The notes under the pieces were generated by a model. It had not been told where the DNA came from and searched no databases. It was given only the letters and a program-made list of their open reading frames with translations. Shown here piece after piece: positions 53,220 through 62,459 of a stretch of 64,000 nt of DNA (its first letter is position 1; every line of letters begins with the position of its first letter). Source of the DNA: RPQJ01 sp052035645 (GTDB lineage Bacteria > Pseudomonadota > Gammaproteobacteria > Steroidobacterales > Steroidobacteraceae); assembly GCA_052035645.1 (NCBI GenBank), contig JBPOHK010000094.1, positions 11,125 to 75,124 of the forward strand. Direction: 5' to 3'. The position numbers were made by a program, and so were the translations under genes.

Positions 53220-54361
53220 CGGGCCCGCTCGCCGGACTGCGCATCGTCGAGATGGCGGGCATCGGGCCGGGGCCCATGTGCGGCATGTTGCTCGCCGACC
53301 TCGGCGCCGAGGTCACGGTCGTCGACCGCAAGGGCGCGCAGCTGCAGCTCGGCGGCGACGATCCGCGCACCGACATCACGCGCCGGGGCAAGCGCTCGAT
53401 CGCGCTCGACCTGAAGGCGCCGGGCGCCGCGCAGATCGTCCTGCGCCTGATCGAGCGCGCCGACGGCCTGATCGAGGGGTTCCGGCCGGGCGTCATGGAG
53501 CGGCTCGGCCTCGGGCCGGAGCCGTGCCTGGCGCGCAATCCGCGCCTGGTGTTCGGTCGCCTCACCGGCTGGGGCCAGAGCGGACCGCTCGCGCCCGTCG
53601 CGGGCCACGACCTCAACTACGTCGCGCTCACGGGCATCCTGCACCACACCGGCCAGCGCAATTCCCCGCCGAGCATCCCGGCGACCATCGTGGGCGACGT
53701 CGGCGGCGGCGCGCTGTTCATGGCGCTCGGGCTCGTGAGCGGCATCCTGAGCGCCCGCGCAACGGGCCGCGGACAGGTCGTCGACGCCGCGATCGTCGAC
53801 GGCTGCGCCGCGATGTCGTCGCTTATCCACGGGGCGCGCCTGCTCGGCCGCTGGTCCGACCGCCGCGAGTCCAACTTCCTCGACGGCGCCGCGCACTGGT
53901 ACGACAGCTACGAGTGCGCCGACGGCAAGTACGTCACGGTCGGTGCGCTCGAGCCACAGTTCTACCGGCTGCTGCTCGAGAAGCTCGGCCTCGCGGGCCA
54001 GGGCCTCGAGGAAGCGCACTTCGACGTGCGTCGCTGGCCCGAGCTGTCGGAGCGGTTCGCGGCCATCTTCCGCACGCGGACGCGCGCCGAGTGGTGCGAG
54101 CTGCTCGAGGGCACGGACGTGTGCTTTGCGCCGGTGCTGAGCATCGGGGAGGCCATGGATCACCCGCACAACGTCGCCCGCGGCACCTACGCGGAGGTCA
54201 ACGGCCTGCGCCAGCCGGCGCCGGCACCGCGCTTCGGCGGCACGCCCGCGCGGATCGGGCGGGCGCCGGTCGGCATCGGTGCGGACACGCGCGAGGTGCT
54301 GGCGTCGCTCGGCTGCTCGGACGAGGACGCCGCGGGACTCGCCGCCGCGGGCGTGATCTAG
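53216..54361 (+). CDS. CaiB/BaiF family CoA transferase, alpha-methylacyl-CoA racemase-like
   Basis: A 381-residue class III CoA-transferase family protein starting at GTG within the overlap with the acyl-CoA dehydrogenase. The N-terminus (GPLAGLRIVEMAGIGPGPMCGMLLADLGAEV) is the family hallmark. The pair H131 (GHDLNYVALTG) and D161 (VGDVGGGALF) matches the active-site His/Asp of alpha-methylacyl-CoA racemase, so epimerisation of 2-methyl-branched acyl-CoA before beta-oxidation is the favoured role. A CoA transferase activity remains possible. Its end overlaps the M15 gene by 4 bases. Confidence 0.92.
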
Positions 54362-55083
54362 CGCGCCGCCGGCGCGCCGAGGTCCTCGAAGCGGACGTTC
54401 TGCACCGCGTACTGCTCCCAGTCGCGGTAGTCGAAGTGCCACCACTCCTGCGGGTAGACGGTGTAGCCCTCGGCCTCCATCGCGCGGCGCAGGCGGTCCC
54501 GCAGCGCCCGCTGGCGGGCGCTGCCGCCCGGGTAGTCGGCGTAGGCTCGTTCCGACATCTCGTCGTAGAGACTCGGCATGACGACGGGCCGGCCGCTCGC
54601 CAGCTCGTAGAGCGTGAGGTCCACCGCGCAGCCGCGGTTGTGCTTCGAGCCCGTGGCGGGGTCGGCGACGAAGTCGTGCTTCGCGGGCGGCGTCGCGTCC
54701 CAGAACAGCTTGGTGACGTACCAGGGCCGGTAGCCGTCGTGCACCAGCAGGCCGTAGCCCTGCGCGCGCAGGGCCGCGCTCACTCGCACGAGCGCCTCGG
54801 CGGCGGGACGCTGCAGGAACGCGCGGGCCTGCGAGTAGACGGGCTGGCCGAGGAAGTTCCGGTCGCTGGCGTAGCGGATGTCGAGACGGATGGTCGGGTC
54901 GAGTTGCACGAGTTCGACGAACTCGGCCGGGCGTTCCTCCCCGCGCGGGGCGGGGGGCGTCGCGGCCAGTGCCTGCGCGCGCAGCTCGGCGACCGGGCGC
55001 ACCGGGTCGATGCGGAAGACGGGCGGCTGCGCGCTGCACGCGGCCAGCGCCAGGGCGGCGACCATCACCGGCGTTCGCAGCAC
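54358..55083 (-). CDS. M15 family D-alanyl-D-alanine dipeptidase-like lipoprotein
   Basis: A 241-residue zinc peptidase of the VanX/DdpX type. The lipobox ALAAC is near residue 14, so it should sit in the cell envelope. Zinc ligands are seen in SKHNRGCAVDLT (His and Asp) and EWWHFDY (catalytic Glu and His). Family enzymes cleave D-Ala-D-Ala and can recycle peptidoglycan fragments. The GTG at 55083 is preferred, with GGGGAG 6 bases upstream; a later ATG (MVAALA) is possible. There are no resistance genes around it, so vancomycin resistance should not be inferred. Confidence 0.92.
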   Translation of the reverse strand: MLRTPVMVAALALAACSAQPPVFRIDPVRPVAELRAQALAATPPAPRGEERPAEFVELVQLDPTIRLDIRYASDRNFLGQPVYSQARAFLQRPAAEALVRVSAALRAQGYGLLVHDGYRPWYVTKLFWDATPPAKHDFVADPATGSKHNRGCAVDLTLYELASGRPVVMPSLYDEMSERAYADYPGGSARQRALRDRLRRAMEAEGYTVYPQEWWHFDYRDWEQYAVQNVRFEDLGAPAAR

Positions 55084-55118
55084 CGAGCTCTCCCCGGGCG
55101 CGCCGGCGCGGCGCGCGT

Positions 55119-55328
55119 TCAGTGCGAGGGACGATACCCGAGCAGGCGGGCCGGCAGGAAGAGCAGCGCCTCGAGCAGGGCGAATACGGCGCGGACCGCG
55201 ATGGCGAGCAGCCGGAACGGCAGCAGCACCAGCCAGACGACCGGCAGCAGGAACAGCGCGAACAGCGCGATCGGCCAGCTCATCGCCAGCAGGAAGCACC
55301 ATGCGAACAGGAACATGAGGAACTTCAC
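55119..55328 (-). CDS. Small two-segment membrane protein, hypothetical
   Basis: A 69-residue protein, almost entirely hydrophobic (MKFLMFLFAWCFLLAMSW; PIALFALFLLPVVWLVLLP), with a second amphipathic stretch and a short basic end. The GTG at 55328 has GGGAGA 5 bases upstream; the longer frame to 55409 has no such site. It precedes the M15 lipoprotein gene on the same strand by 35 bases and may be co-transcribed. I do not recognise a family. Confidence 0.65.
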   Translation of the reverse strand: MKFLMFLFAWCFLLAMSWPIALFALFLLPVVWLVLLPFRLLAIAVRAVFALLEALLFLPARLLGYRPSH

Positions 55329-55427
55329 GGTCGTCTCCCGCACGAGCCTGCGTACGGGTTCAGCATAGCGGAGCAGGCGGCGCGCACCGCGTAGCTCGTC
55401 GCTCCCCAACCTCGCTTCGGCGCGGCT

Positions 55428-55880
55428 TCAGGCCTCGAGCGGTGGCAGCACCGCGAACTGGCCCTCGAACCGACCGACCCGTTCGCCCTGGCAGTCGAGC
55501 TGCGCGCTCACCCGCGCGCGGGCCATGCGGCCGCGCCCGAGGGTCGCCTCGAGCTTCGACCAGACCTCCCCGGCGGGCGGGGCGGCGACGGCGGTGAACC
55601 CCGCGACGATCGGTCGTTCGTAGGCCATCGAGTTGCTGTGGATCACGATGCGCCCGGCCAGGCCGGCCGCGCGCAGCCGCACGTGCAGCGCGGACCAGGC
55701 CGCCAGGATGGCGAGCGCCGAGGCGCTGCCGCCGAAGACGGTGTCGCGATGGTTGGTGTTGGGGGCGAGCGGCGCGTACAGCTCGACGCCTGCCGGGTCC
55801 GCGCGCCGCACGTCCACGGCCATGGCCGCGGCCAGCGGGATGCGCGTGCGCAGGTACTCCTGCAACTCGGCGGGTGTCAT
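55428..55880 (-). CDS. Hotdog-fold thioesterase, YiiD C-terminal-like
   Basis: A 150-residue protein resembling the putative thioesterase domain at the C-terminus of YiiD (GVELYAPLAPNTNHRDTVFGGSASALAILAAW; IVIHSNSMAYERPI). Hotdog thioesterases of this kind hydrolyse acyl-CoA thioesters. It follows the CBS-domain gene by 31 bases on the same strand. Substrate unknown. Confidence 0.85.
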   Translation of the reverse strand: MTPAELQEYLRTRIPLAAAMAVDVRRADPAGVELYAPLAPNTNHRDTVFGGSASALAILAAWSALHVRLRAAGLAGRIVIHSNSMAYERPIVAGFTAVAAPPAGEVWSKLEATLGRGRMARARVSAQLDCQGERVGRFEGQFAVLPPLEA

Positions 55881-55911
55881 GCGGCGACGCTCCTGCGGCC
55901 CCGCGGCCGCC

Positions 55912-56382
55912 TCAGACCGGGTAGTCGCTGCCGATGAAGGACTTCAGGTTGCGGATCAGGTCGGCCTGCTGGCTCACGACCGCGCGCACGAGGTCGCCGA
56001 TGCTCAGCATGCCGATCACGCGGCCGCCGTCGAGCACCGGCAGGTGGCGCACGTGGCGGTCCGTGACGATCTGCAGGCACTCGTTGAGGCTCGTGTCGGG
56101 CCGCACGGTGATCAGGCTGGAGGTCATGATCTCCTCCACCCGCGTGTCGCGCGACGCACGACCCATCAGGATCACCTTGCGCGTGTAGTCACGCTCGGAA
56201 ATGATCCCGGCCAGCGCGCCGTCCTTCGTCACCAGCAGGGCGCCGACGCGCAGTTCGTCCATCAGGGCCACGGCGTCGTACACCGTCGCGTCGGGCGCGA
56301 TCTGGTGGACCCGCTTGCCCTTGAGTTCGAGCATGTCGGCGGCCGTCCCGTGCAGGATCGCCGTCTCGGCCGGAATGTTCAT
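55912..56382 (-). CDS. Two-CBS-domain protein
   Basis: A 156-residue protein with two CBS domains (about 25-80, APDATVYDAVALMDELRVGALLV; about 88-145, MTSSLITVRPDTSLNECLQIV). CBS pairs bind adenine nucleotides and regulate enzymes or transporters. The ATG at 56382 has GGGGAG 9 bases upstream. Another ATG at 56415 overlaps the nuoN stop (TGATG) and would add 11 residues. Its place directly after nuoN hints at an energy-sensing partner, which is only an inference. Confidence 0.88.
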   Translation of the reverse strand: MNIPAETAILHGTAADMLELKGKRVHQIAPDATVYDAVALMDELRVGALLVTKDGALAGIISERDYTRKVILMGRASRDTRVEEIMTSSLITVRPDTSLNECLQIVTDRHVRHLPVLDGGRVIGMLSIGDLVRAVVSQQADLIRNLKSFIGSDYPV

Positions 56383-56414
56383 GGTGCCTGTCTCCCCGTG
56401 GCGTTTCTCGTCCA

Positions 56415-57734
56415 TCAGGCCGGCACCCCGTCTCTGGTTCGCGCGGTGTCCGGCAGTCCGCCCGTGTCCGGGGCCGTCTCCTCGCGAAACAGCCGCAGCA
56501 CCAGGCCGACGTAATATGCCAAGCCGAGGAAGCTGCCGGCAAACGCCAGGACCGCCGCGCCGAGGTGGCCGGAGGCGACGACCGAGCGGAATACGAACAG
56601 TTTCGCGAAAAAGCCCGGGAACGGCGGCAGTCCGGCGAGCGACAGCACGGCCGCGCCGAGCAGCAGCGCCGCGACCGGTCGTCGCCGGAACCCGCCATCG
56701 AGACGGCCCAGGTCGTCGTCGCCGTCCGGGCTGAGCACGGCGAAGGCCGCGCACGCGACCAGCGTGGCGAGCGCGTAGAAGGCCGAGTACCACAGCAGGT
56801 CCCCGGCCCGCTGGCCGGTGACGTCGAGCAGCGCGAAGATCATGTAGCCGGCGTGCGCGACGGAGGAGTACGCGAGCAGGCGGCGGAACCGCGTCTGGCC
56901 GAGCGCGGCGACGTTGCCGAAGGCGATCGAGGCGAGCGCGAGCGCGGTCACGACCGTGGCCGGTGCCGCACCGAGTGGCGTCGCGGCGAGGATGCGGGCC
57001 AGCGCGAGCACGACGGCGGCCTTCACGATCGAGGCCATCAGCGCCGTGACCGGCAGTCGAGCGCTCGCGTAGGCGTCCGGCGCCCAGGCGTGGAAGGGGA
57101 AGACCGCGGCCTTCAGGAACAGGCCGCTCACGACCAGCAGGCCCGCAACGCCTGCCTGCGCCCCGCCCGAGGCCAGGCCCCGGGCCCAGTCGTCCAGGGC
57201 GAGCGTGCCGCTGGTCCCGTAGGCGAGTGAGACGCCGAACAGCAGCACGGCGCTCGCCACCGAGGAGAGCACCAGGTACTTGAACGCGCCCTCGCTCGCG
57301 GCCGTGCGGCCCTGGCCGTGCACGATGAGCGCGAAGGCCGGCAGCGACAGCAGTTCGATGCCGAGGAACAGCGTGACGAAGCCCGCGGCGTCCTGGATCA
57401 GGAGGCCCCCGAGCAGCGACGCCGTCGCGAGCAGCCAGAAGCGGTGGCCGCCCGCGCGCGCGAAGCCGAGCCCGAGGCCGAGACCGCACAGCAGCAGGAC
57501 GAGGCGTGCGTGCAGCGCGTAGCGGTCGATCGCCACCTCGGCGGGCACGATGACGGCAGCGTGCCCGGCCGAGATCTGCTGCCAGAGGGCGACGAGGCCG
57601 CCGCCGACCGCCAGCAGGAAGGCGCCCCGGGCCGCCCGCGCGTCGACGCGCAGGATCTCGAAGACCATCAGCAGCAGGATCGCGCCGAGCAGCAGAAGTT
57701 CGGGCAGCAGGCCGTACAGCATGTCACTCGCCAT
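56415..57734 (-). CDS. nuoN: NADH-quinone oxidoreductase subunit N
   Basis: A 439-residue, roughly 14-helix antiporter-like subunit of complex I, shorter than the E. coli protein. Proton-channel features include the conserved Glu in FLGIELLSLPAFAL and the Lys in FKYLVLSS and LFLKAAVFPFHAWAPDAY. LPPFPGFFAKLFVF near the C-terminus is characteristic. It overlaps nuoM by 11 bases and is the last nuo gene. Confidence 0.95.
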   Translation of the reverse strand: MASDMLYGLLPELLLLGAILLLMVFEILRVDARAARGAFLLAVGGGLVALWQQISAGHAAVIVPAEVAIDRYALHARLVLLLCGLGLGLGFARAGGHRFWLLATASLLGGLLIQDAAGFVTLFLGIELLSLPAFALIVHGQGRTAASEGAFKYLVLSSVASAVLLFGVSLAYGTSGTLALDDWARGLASGGAQAGVAGLLVVSGLFLKAAVFPFHAWAPDAYASARLPVTALMASIVKAAVVLALARILAATPLGAAPATVVTALALASIAFGNVAALGQTRFRRLLAYSSVAHAGYMIFALLDVTGQRAGDLLWYSAFYALATLVACAAFAVLSPDGDDDLGRLDGGFRRRPVAALLLGAAVLSLAGLPPFPGFFAKLFVFRSVVASGHLGAAVLAFAGSFLGLAYYVGLVLRLFREETAPDTGGLPDTARTRDGVPA

Positions 57735-59187
57735 GGCTCGCCCCCGCCATCGGAACCGGTCGCGCCAGCTGCGTCACGGTAGCCTCGGTCCTGGCCATCC
57801 ACGGTTCGGGGCGCACGCCCAGCCACAGGATCAGCAGCAGCAGCGGCGCGAGCGCCAGCGCCTCGCGCGGCCGCAGGTCCGGACCCGGCGCCGTCGCGGC
57901 CGCCGCGTCGCCGAACAGCAATCGCCGGGCGAAGCGCAGCATGTAGGTCGCGCCGAGCACCACGCCCGTGGCGGCCAGCACGGCGGCGACCAGCGTGCCC
58001 GCCCCCGCGTGCGCCTGCCAGGCCGCGAGGCCCTGCGTGAACGCGCCGAGCAGGACGAGGAACTCGGCCGTGAAGCCGCTCGAAAGCGGCAGGGCGAGCG
58101 AGGCGAGGATGAACAGCATGAACGCCACCGCCAGCCGCGGCGCCTGCGTGGCGAGGCCCTGCAGCTGCAGGTAGGCCGCGCCGCGCCGCTGCTCGAGCAT
58201 GCCGAGCAGCAGGAACAGGCCCGCCACCGCGAGGCCGTGGCTGAGCACCTGGATCAGCGACCCGTGCAGGCCCGTGGGCTGGAAGCTGAACGCGCCGAGC
58301 ACGATGTAGGCCATGTGGCTGAGCGAGGCGTAGGCCACGAGCTGCTTGAAGTTCTCCTGGCGCAGCGCCAGCACGGCTCCGTAGAGCAGGCTGGTCACCG
58401 CCCAGGCGAGCATGAACGGCGCCAGCGCGGGCGCGACGTCCGGGCACAGCGGGATGGCGAGCCGGATGAATCCGTACGCCCCCATCTTCGACATCACGCC
58501 GGCCATCAGCGCCGTGCCGGACGGCGAGGCCTCGCCGTAGGCCAGCGGCAGCCAGGAGTGGAACGGGAACAGCGGGCTCTTCACCGCGCAGGCGAGCGCC
58601 ACCGCCACGAACACGAACCGTTGCTGGCCCGGCGACAGGACCAGTTGCTGCAGGGCCGCGTAACCGAATTCCCACTGGCCGGTCTGCTCGGCGCTCCACG
58701 CGCCGAGCGCGATCACGGCCGCGAGCAGCAGCACGCTGCCGGCCATCGTGTAGAGGAAGAAGACCATCGCCGCCCGCCGGCGCTGCGGCCCGCCGAACAC
58801 CGCGATCAGCAGCACCATCGGGATCAGCACCGCTTCCCACAGCACGAAGAACACCACGAGGTCCTGGGCGAGGAACGTGCCGAGCAGGCTCGCCTCGAGG
58901 ACCAGCAGCAGGACGAGGTACAGTGGGCTGCGGCCTTCCGCGCTGTCCCAGGCGCTGAGCAGCACGACCGGGAACAGCAGGGCCGTCAGCAGCAGCAGGT
59001 AGACGTTGTAGCCGTCGACCGCGAAGTGCAGGTTCACGCCCAGCGACGGCATCCACGGCAGCAGCCACGCGTAGCGCTGCGGGTCGGCGCTGCCGTCGAA
59101 GCCGACGACGACGTTCGCCGCCAGCGCCAGCACGGCGAGCATGGCCAGCAGGGTCGCGATGCGCGGCAGCGGGTTGGACTCAGGCAT
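57724..59187 (-). CDS. nuoM: NADH-quinone oxidoreductase subunit M
   Basis: A 487-residue antiporter-like membrane subunit of complex I. Key channel residues lie in FFVLWEAVLIPMVLLIAVFG (conserved Glu), in the helix entering FPFHSWLPLAYGEASPSGTALMAG (conserved Lys/His region) and in LSHMAYIVLGAFSF. It overlaps nuoL by 8 bases and nuoN by 11, so the three are translationally linked. Confidence 0.96.
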   Translation of the reverse strand: MPESNPLPRIATLLAMLAVLALAANVVVGFDGSADPQRYAWLLPWMPSLGVNLHFAVDGYNVYLLLLTALLFPVVLLSAWDSAEGRSPLYLVLLLVLEASLLGTFLAQDLVVFFVLWEAVLIPMVLLIAVFGGPQRRRAAMVFFLYTMAGSVLLLAAVIALGAWSAEQTGQWEFGYAALQQLVLSPGQQRFVFVAVALACAVKSPLFPFHSWLPLAYGEASPSGTALMAGVMSKMGAYGFIRLAIPLCPDVAPALAPFMLAWAVTSLLYGAVLALRQENFKQLVAYASLSHMAYIVLGAFSFQPTGLHGSLIQVLSHGLAVAGLFLLLGMLEQRRGAAYLQLQGLATQAPRLAVAFMLFILASLALPLSSGFTAEFLVLLGAFTQGLAAWQAHAGAGTLVAAVLAATGVVLGATYMLRFARRLLFGDAAAATAPGPDLRPREALALAPLLLLILWLGVRPEPWMARTEATVTQLARPVPMAGASHGE

Positions 59188-61090
59188 GCAGTGCTCCCCA
59201 GCCGAGCACGAGGGCGAGGCCGATCAGCGCATAGATCACGTAGGCCTGCAGGTCGCCATTCTGCACGCGCGCGAGCCAGCGCGTGCCGGCGGCGCCGGCC
59301 CGGGCGGGTTGCCCGATCGCCTGCCGGTCGAGCAGCGGCTCCACGCCGCGCGCGAGCACCGACTGTGACAGCCAGCCGGCTCCGCGCACGACGATGCCCT
59401 CGTAGAGCGCGTCGAAGTAGTAGCCGTTGGCGACCAGGTCCCGCAGCGCGCCGCCGGACTTCGTCGGGCGCCAGCCGGGGCCGCGCCCGTAGCGCAGCCA
59501 GGCGAGGCCGATGCCGGCCAGCGCGACCAGCACGGCGATGCCCGCGAAGACGGGTTCGTGGTGGTGGTCGATGCCGGCGCGCAGCGCGGGCTCCGGCAGC
59601 GTGTGCGCCAGGAACGCGTGGAACGGCGCGCCGGCGCCCAGCCACTCGCGCAGGAACGCGGGCAGGCCGATCCAGCCGGCGACGACCGACCCGAAGGCCA
59701 GCACCGCGAGCACGATCGACATCGACGGCGGCGGTCCGTGCAGGTGGTGACCGAGCTTCGCGTCGATGCGGCTGGCGCCGAGGAAGGTCATGAACACGGC
59801 GCGGAACATGTAGAACGCGGTGAGCAGCGAGGCCAGCGAGCCGACGAGCCACAGCAGCGGCGAGCCGCCGGCGGCCGCCCACGCGGACCAGAGGATCTCG
59901 TCCTTGGAGAAGAAGCCCGCGAACGGCGGCAGCCCGCACAGCGCGAGCGTGGCGAGCAGGAACACGCCGAACGTGAACGGCAGCCGGCGCGCGAGGCCGC
60001 CCATGCGCCGCATGTCCTCCTCGCCGGCCAGCGCGTGCAGCACGGCGCCGGCGCCGAGGAACAGGCAGGCCTTGAAGAAGGCGTGCGTGTAGAGGTGGAA
60101 CATGCCGGCCGAGAACGCGCCGAGGCCGCAGGCCATCACCATCAGGCCGATCTGCGACATCGTCGAGTAGGCGAGCACCTTCTTCAGGTTGTACTCGGTG
60201 ACGCCCATCGTGGCGCCCGCGAGCGCGGTGAGCCCGCCCAGCCACGCGACGATCGCCATGGCGTCGGGCGTGGCGAGGAACAGGCCGCTGAGCCGCGACA
60301 GCAGGTAGACGCCGGCGGTCACCATCGTCGCCGCGTGGATGAGCGCCGAGACCGGTGTCGGGCCGGCCATCGCGTCGGGCAGCCAGACGTGCAGCGGGAT
60401 CTGCGCGGACTTGCCGCAGGCGCCGATCAGCAGCAGCACCCCGATGAGCGTGGTGACCGACGCCGCCGGCGGGGTCGCGGCGAAGTAGGCGTTGACGGCC
60501 GGGAAGTCGAGCGTGCCCGCCACGGCCTGGATGAGGAACGCCGCGAGCAGGAAGCCCGTGTCGCCCACCCGGTTGACGACGAAGGCCTTGATTCCCGCCG
60601 CGGTCTTGGCCGGGTCCTGGAACCAGAAGCCGATCAACAGGTAGGACGCGAGGCCGACGCCCTCCCAGCCGATGAACAGCACCACGAGGTTGCGCCCGAG
60701 CACCAGCACCAGCATGAAGAACAGGAACAGGTTCAGGTACGCGAAGTAGCGCGCGAACGAGGCGTCCTCGTGCATGTAGCCGATCGAGTACACGTGGATC
60801 AGCGTGCCGATGCCGGTGATCACCAGGCACATCACCGCGGTCACCGGGTCGAACCAGAACGCCGCGTCCACCTGGAAGCCCTGCGTCACTGCCCAGGTGA
60901 ACAGCGTGGCCTCGAGCGGCTGACCGCCGGCGCGCAGGTCGAGGAACGCGGAGCAGGTGAGCGCGAAGGCGAGCGCGGGCAGCAGGCAGGCGATCGCCGC
61001 CACCACCGGCTTCGGCAGGCGCGGGCCGGCGATGCCGTTGAGCAGGAAGCCGGCGAGCGGCAGGGCGGGGATCAGGGTCAGCACGTTCAT
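59180..61090 (-). CDS. nuoL: NADH-quinone oxidoreductase subunit L
   Basis: A 636-residue antiporter-like subunit with the long C-terminal lateral helix (from about 500). Conserved parts include LFIGWEGVGLASYLLIGFWF, PLHVWLPDAMAGPTPVSALIHAATMV and TMSQIGLMVMACGLGAFSAGMFHLYTHAFFKACLFLGAG. It drives coupled proton pumping in the membrane arm of complex I. It begins 3 bases after the nuoK stop. Confidence 0.97.
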   Translation of the reverse strand: MNVLTLIPALPLAGFLLNGIAGPRLPKPVVAAIACLLPALAFALTCSAFLDLRAGGQPLEATLFTWAVTQGFQVDAAFWFDPVTAVMCLVITGIGTLIHVYSIGYMHEDASFARYFAYLNLFLFFMLVLVLGRNLVVLFIGWEGVGLASYLLIGFWFQDPAKTAAGIKAFVVNRVGDTGFLLAAFLIQAVAGTLDFPAVNAYFAATPPAASVTTLIGVLLLIGACGKSAQIPLHVWLPDAMAGPTPVSALIHAATMVTAGVYLLSRLSGLFLATPDAMAIVAWLGGLTALAGATMGVTEYNLKKVLAYSTMSQIGLMVMACGLGAFSAGMFHLYTHAFFKACLFLGAGAVLHALAGEEDMRRMGGLARRLPFTFGVFLLATLALCGLPPFAGFFSKDEILWSAWAAAGGSPLLWLVGSLASLLTAFYMFRAVFMTFLGASRIDAKLGHHLHGPPPSMSIVLAVLAFGSVVAGWIGLPAFLREWLGAGAPFHAFLAHTLPEPALRAGIDHHHEPVFAGIAVLVALAGIGLAWLRYGRGPGWRPTKSGGALRDLVANGYYFDALYEGIVVRGAGWLSQSVLARGVEPLLDRQAIGQPARAGAAGTRWLARVQNGDLQAYVIYALIGLALVLGWGALHA

Positions 61091-61093
61091 GGC

Positions 61094-61399
61094 CTAGCCC
61101 CGCAGCTCCTGTCCGGCGCTCAGGTCGAGTGAGCCGCGGCGCCGCACCAGCAGCACCAGCAGCGCCATCGCCAGCGCGATCTCGCAGGTCGCGGCGACGT
61201 AGATGAAGAAGACCATCGCGACGCCGGGCAGCGTCTGGGTGTGCGCCGCCGCCGCGACGAAGCTCAGCACGACGGCGTTCAGCATCAGCTCGAGGGACAT
61301 CACGACCACCAGCAGGTTGCGGCGGATCACGACGCCCGCGAGGCCCATGCAGAACAGCACGGCCGAGAGCGCGAGCAGCAGTTCGTAGCGGTGGATCAC
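61094..61399 (-). CDS. nuoK: NADH-quinone oxidoreductase subunit K
   Basis: A 101-residue, three-helix membrane subunit of complex I. The two conserved channel glutamates are in VVMSLELMLNAVVLSF and YVAATCEIALAMALLVLL. It overlaps nuoJ by 4 bases at its start and is followed closely by nuoL. Confidence 0.96.
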   Translation of the reverse strand: MIHRYELLLALSAVLFCMGLAGVVIRRNLLVVVMSLELMLNAVVLSFVAAAAHTQTLPGVAMVFFIYVAATCEIALAMALLVLLVRRRGSLDLSAGQELRG

Positions 61400-61881
61400 C
61401 GGTCCTCCCGGATCACGGCCCAGGCCGCGACGATGCCGACCAGCAGCAGGACGGTGGCCACTTCGAAGTGGAACCAGTACTGCTGCATGAAGGCGACGGA
61501 GAACGCGCCGAAGCCGAAGTTCGCGCCCGCGTGGGCGTCCGGGCCGGCCGGGGCCGACAGCCGCACGAGCAGCAGCCCGGCCAGCACGGCGGCCACGATC
61601 GCGCCCGGCACCAGCGTGCGCGAGTAGCGCTGGCGGTAGGCGGGGTCGCGGTCGTCGAGCAGCATGATCGTGTAGATCATGAACACCATCACCGCGCCGA
61701 CGTAGATCAGCACCTGGAACAGGGCGACGACGTGGACCGCGAGGCAGGCGAAGATGCCCGCCAGGCAGACCATGTGCGCGACCAGCGCCAGCGCGGCGCG
61801 CATCGGCTGGCGCAGCGTCAGCACCAGGCCCGCGAACACCAGCGCGAGCAGGCCGAAGAACACGATGAAGGCGTCGGTCAC
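61396..61881 (-). CDS. nuoJ: NADH-quinone oxidoreductase subunit J
   Basis: A 161-residue membrane subunit with five helices; the key conserved segment is FQVLIYVGAVMVFMIYTIMLL, whose pi-bulge helix takes part in coupling. The start is GTG at 61881 overlapping the nuoI stop (GTGA). It is shorter than the 184-residue E. coli NuoJ but complete. Confidence 0.93.
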   Translation of the reverse strand: MTDAFIVFFGLLALVFAGLVLTLRQPMRAALALVAHMVCLAGIFACLAVHVVALFQVLIYVGAVMVFMIYTIMLLDDRDPAYRQRYSRTLVPGAIVAAVLAGLLLVRLSAPAGPDAHAGANFGFGAFSVAFMQQYWFHFEVATVLLLVGIVAAWAVIREDR

Positions 61882-62459
61882 GGCGTCGGCTCCCCGGGGG
61901 CGCCGGCGGCCGGCGCGGGCGGGTAGGGCTTGCGCGGGTCGGCGAGCGGGCGCCAGCGCAGCAGCAGGTCGCGGTGGCCCCACATGGCGTCGCGGTCGAA
62001 GCCGGGCAGGTCCGGCACGTCCTTCACCATGCGGATCGCATCCTCGGGGCAGGCCTCGACGCAGAAGCCGCAGAAGATGCAGCGCGAGTAGTCGATCTCG
62101 AAGCGCACGGGCGACTTCGGGTGCGCGCCGTCCGCGGGGTTCGCGCCGGCTTCGATCTCGATGCAGTACGCCGGGCAGGCCGTCGCGCACATGTTGCAGG
62201 CGACGCACTGCGGGCTGCCGTCCGGCCGCTGCGTCAGCACGTGGCGGCCGCGGTTGCGCGGCGAGTAGTCGGCGCGGACCTCCTCGGGATAGTAGGCCGT
62301 GAGCGCGCCCTTGCGGCCGGTCAGCCACTTGGCCATGTTGCCGAGGAACACGCGCCCGGTGATGGCGAGGCCGCGCGCGATCTCGAGCACGTACAGCCGC
62401 TCCCAGAGCCCGAGCTTCGGCTCGTTCCAGTACTGCTTGCGGGGCGCCCGGCCGCTCAC
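61878..62459 (-). CDS. nuoI: NADH-quinone oxidoreductase subunit I
   Basis: A 193-residue peripheral FeS subunit carrying clusters N6a and N6b: CVACNMCATACP and CIFCGFCVEACPEDAI. An N-terminal amphipathic helix (LYVLEIARGLAITGRVFLGNM) anchors it to the membrane arm. The GTG at 62459 overlaps the nuoH stop as GTGA. It relays electrons toward the quinone site. Confidence 0.95.
   Translation of the reverse strand: MSGRAPRKQYWNEPKLGLWERLYVLEIARGLAITGRVFLGNMAKWLTGRKGALTAYYPEEVRADYSPRNRGRHVLTQRPDGSPQCVACNMCATACPAYCIEIEAGANPADGAHPKSPVRFEIDYSRCIFCGFCVEACPEDAIRMVKDVPDLPGFDRDAMWGHRDLLLRWRPLADPRKPYPPAPAAGAPGEPTP

Noticed and set aside
54358..55083. Vancomycin resistance (vanX)
   Set aside because: The protein has VanX-type zinc motifs, but there is no vanHA or regulator nearby. 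Gram-negative DdpX-like dipeptidases serve peptidoglycan turnover.
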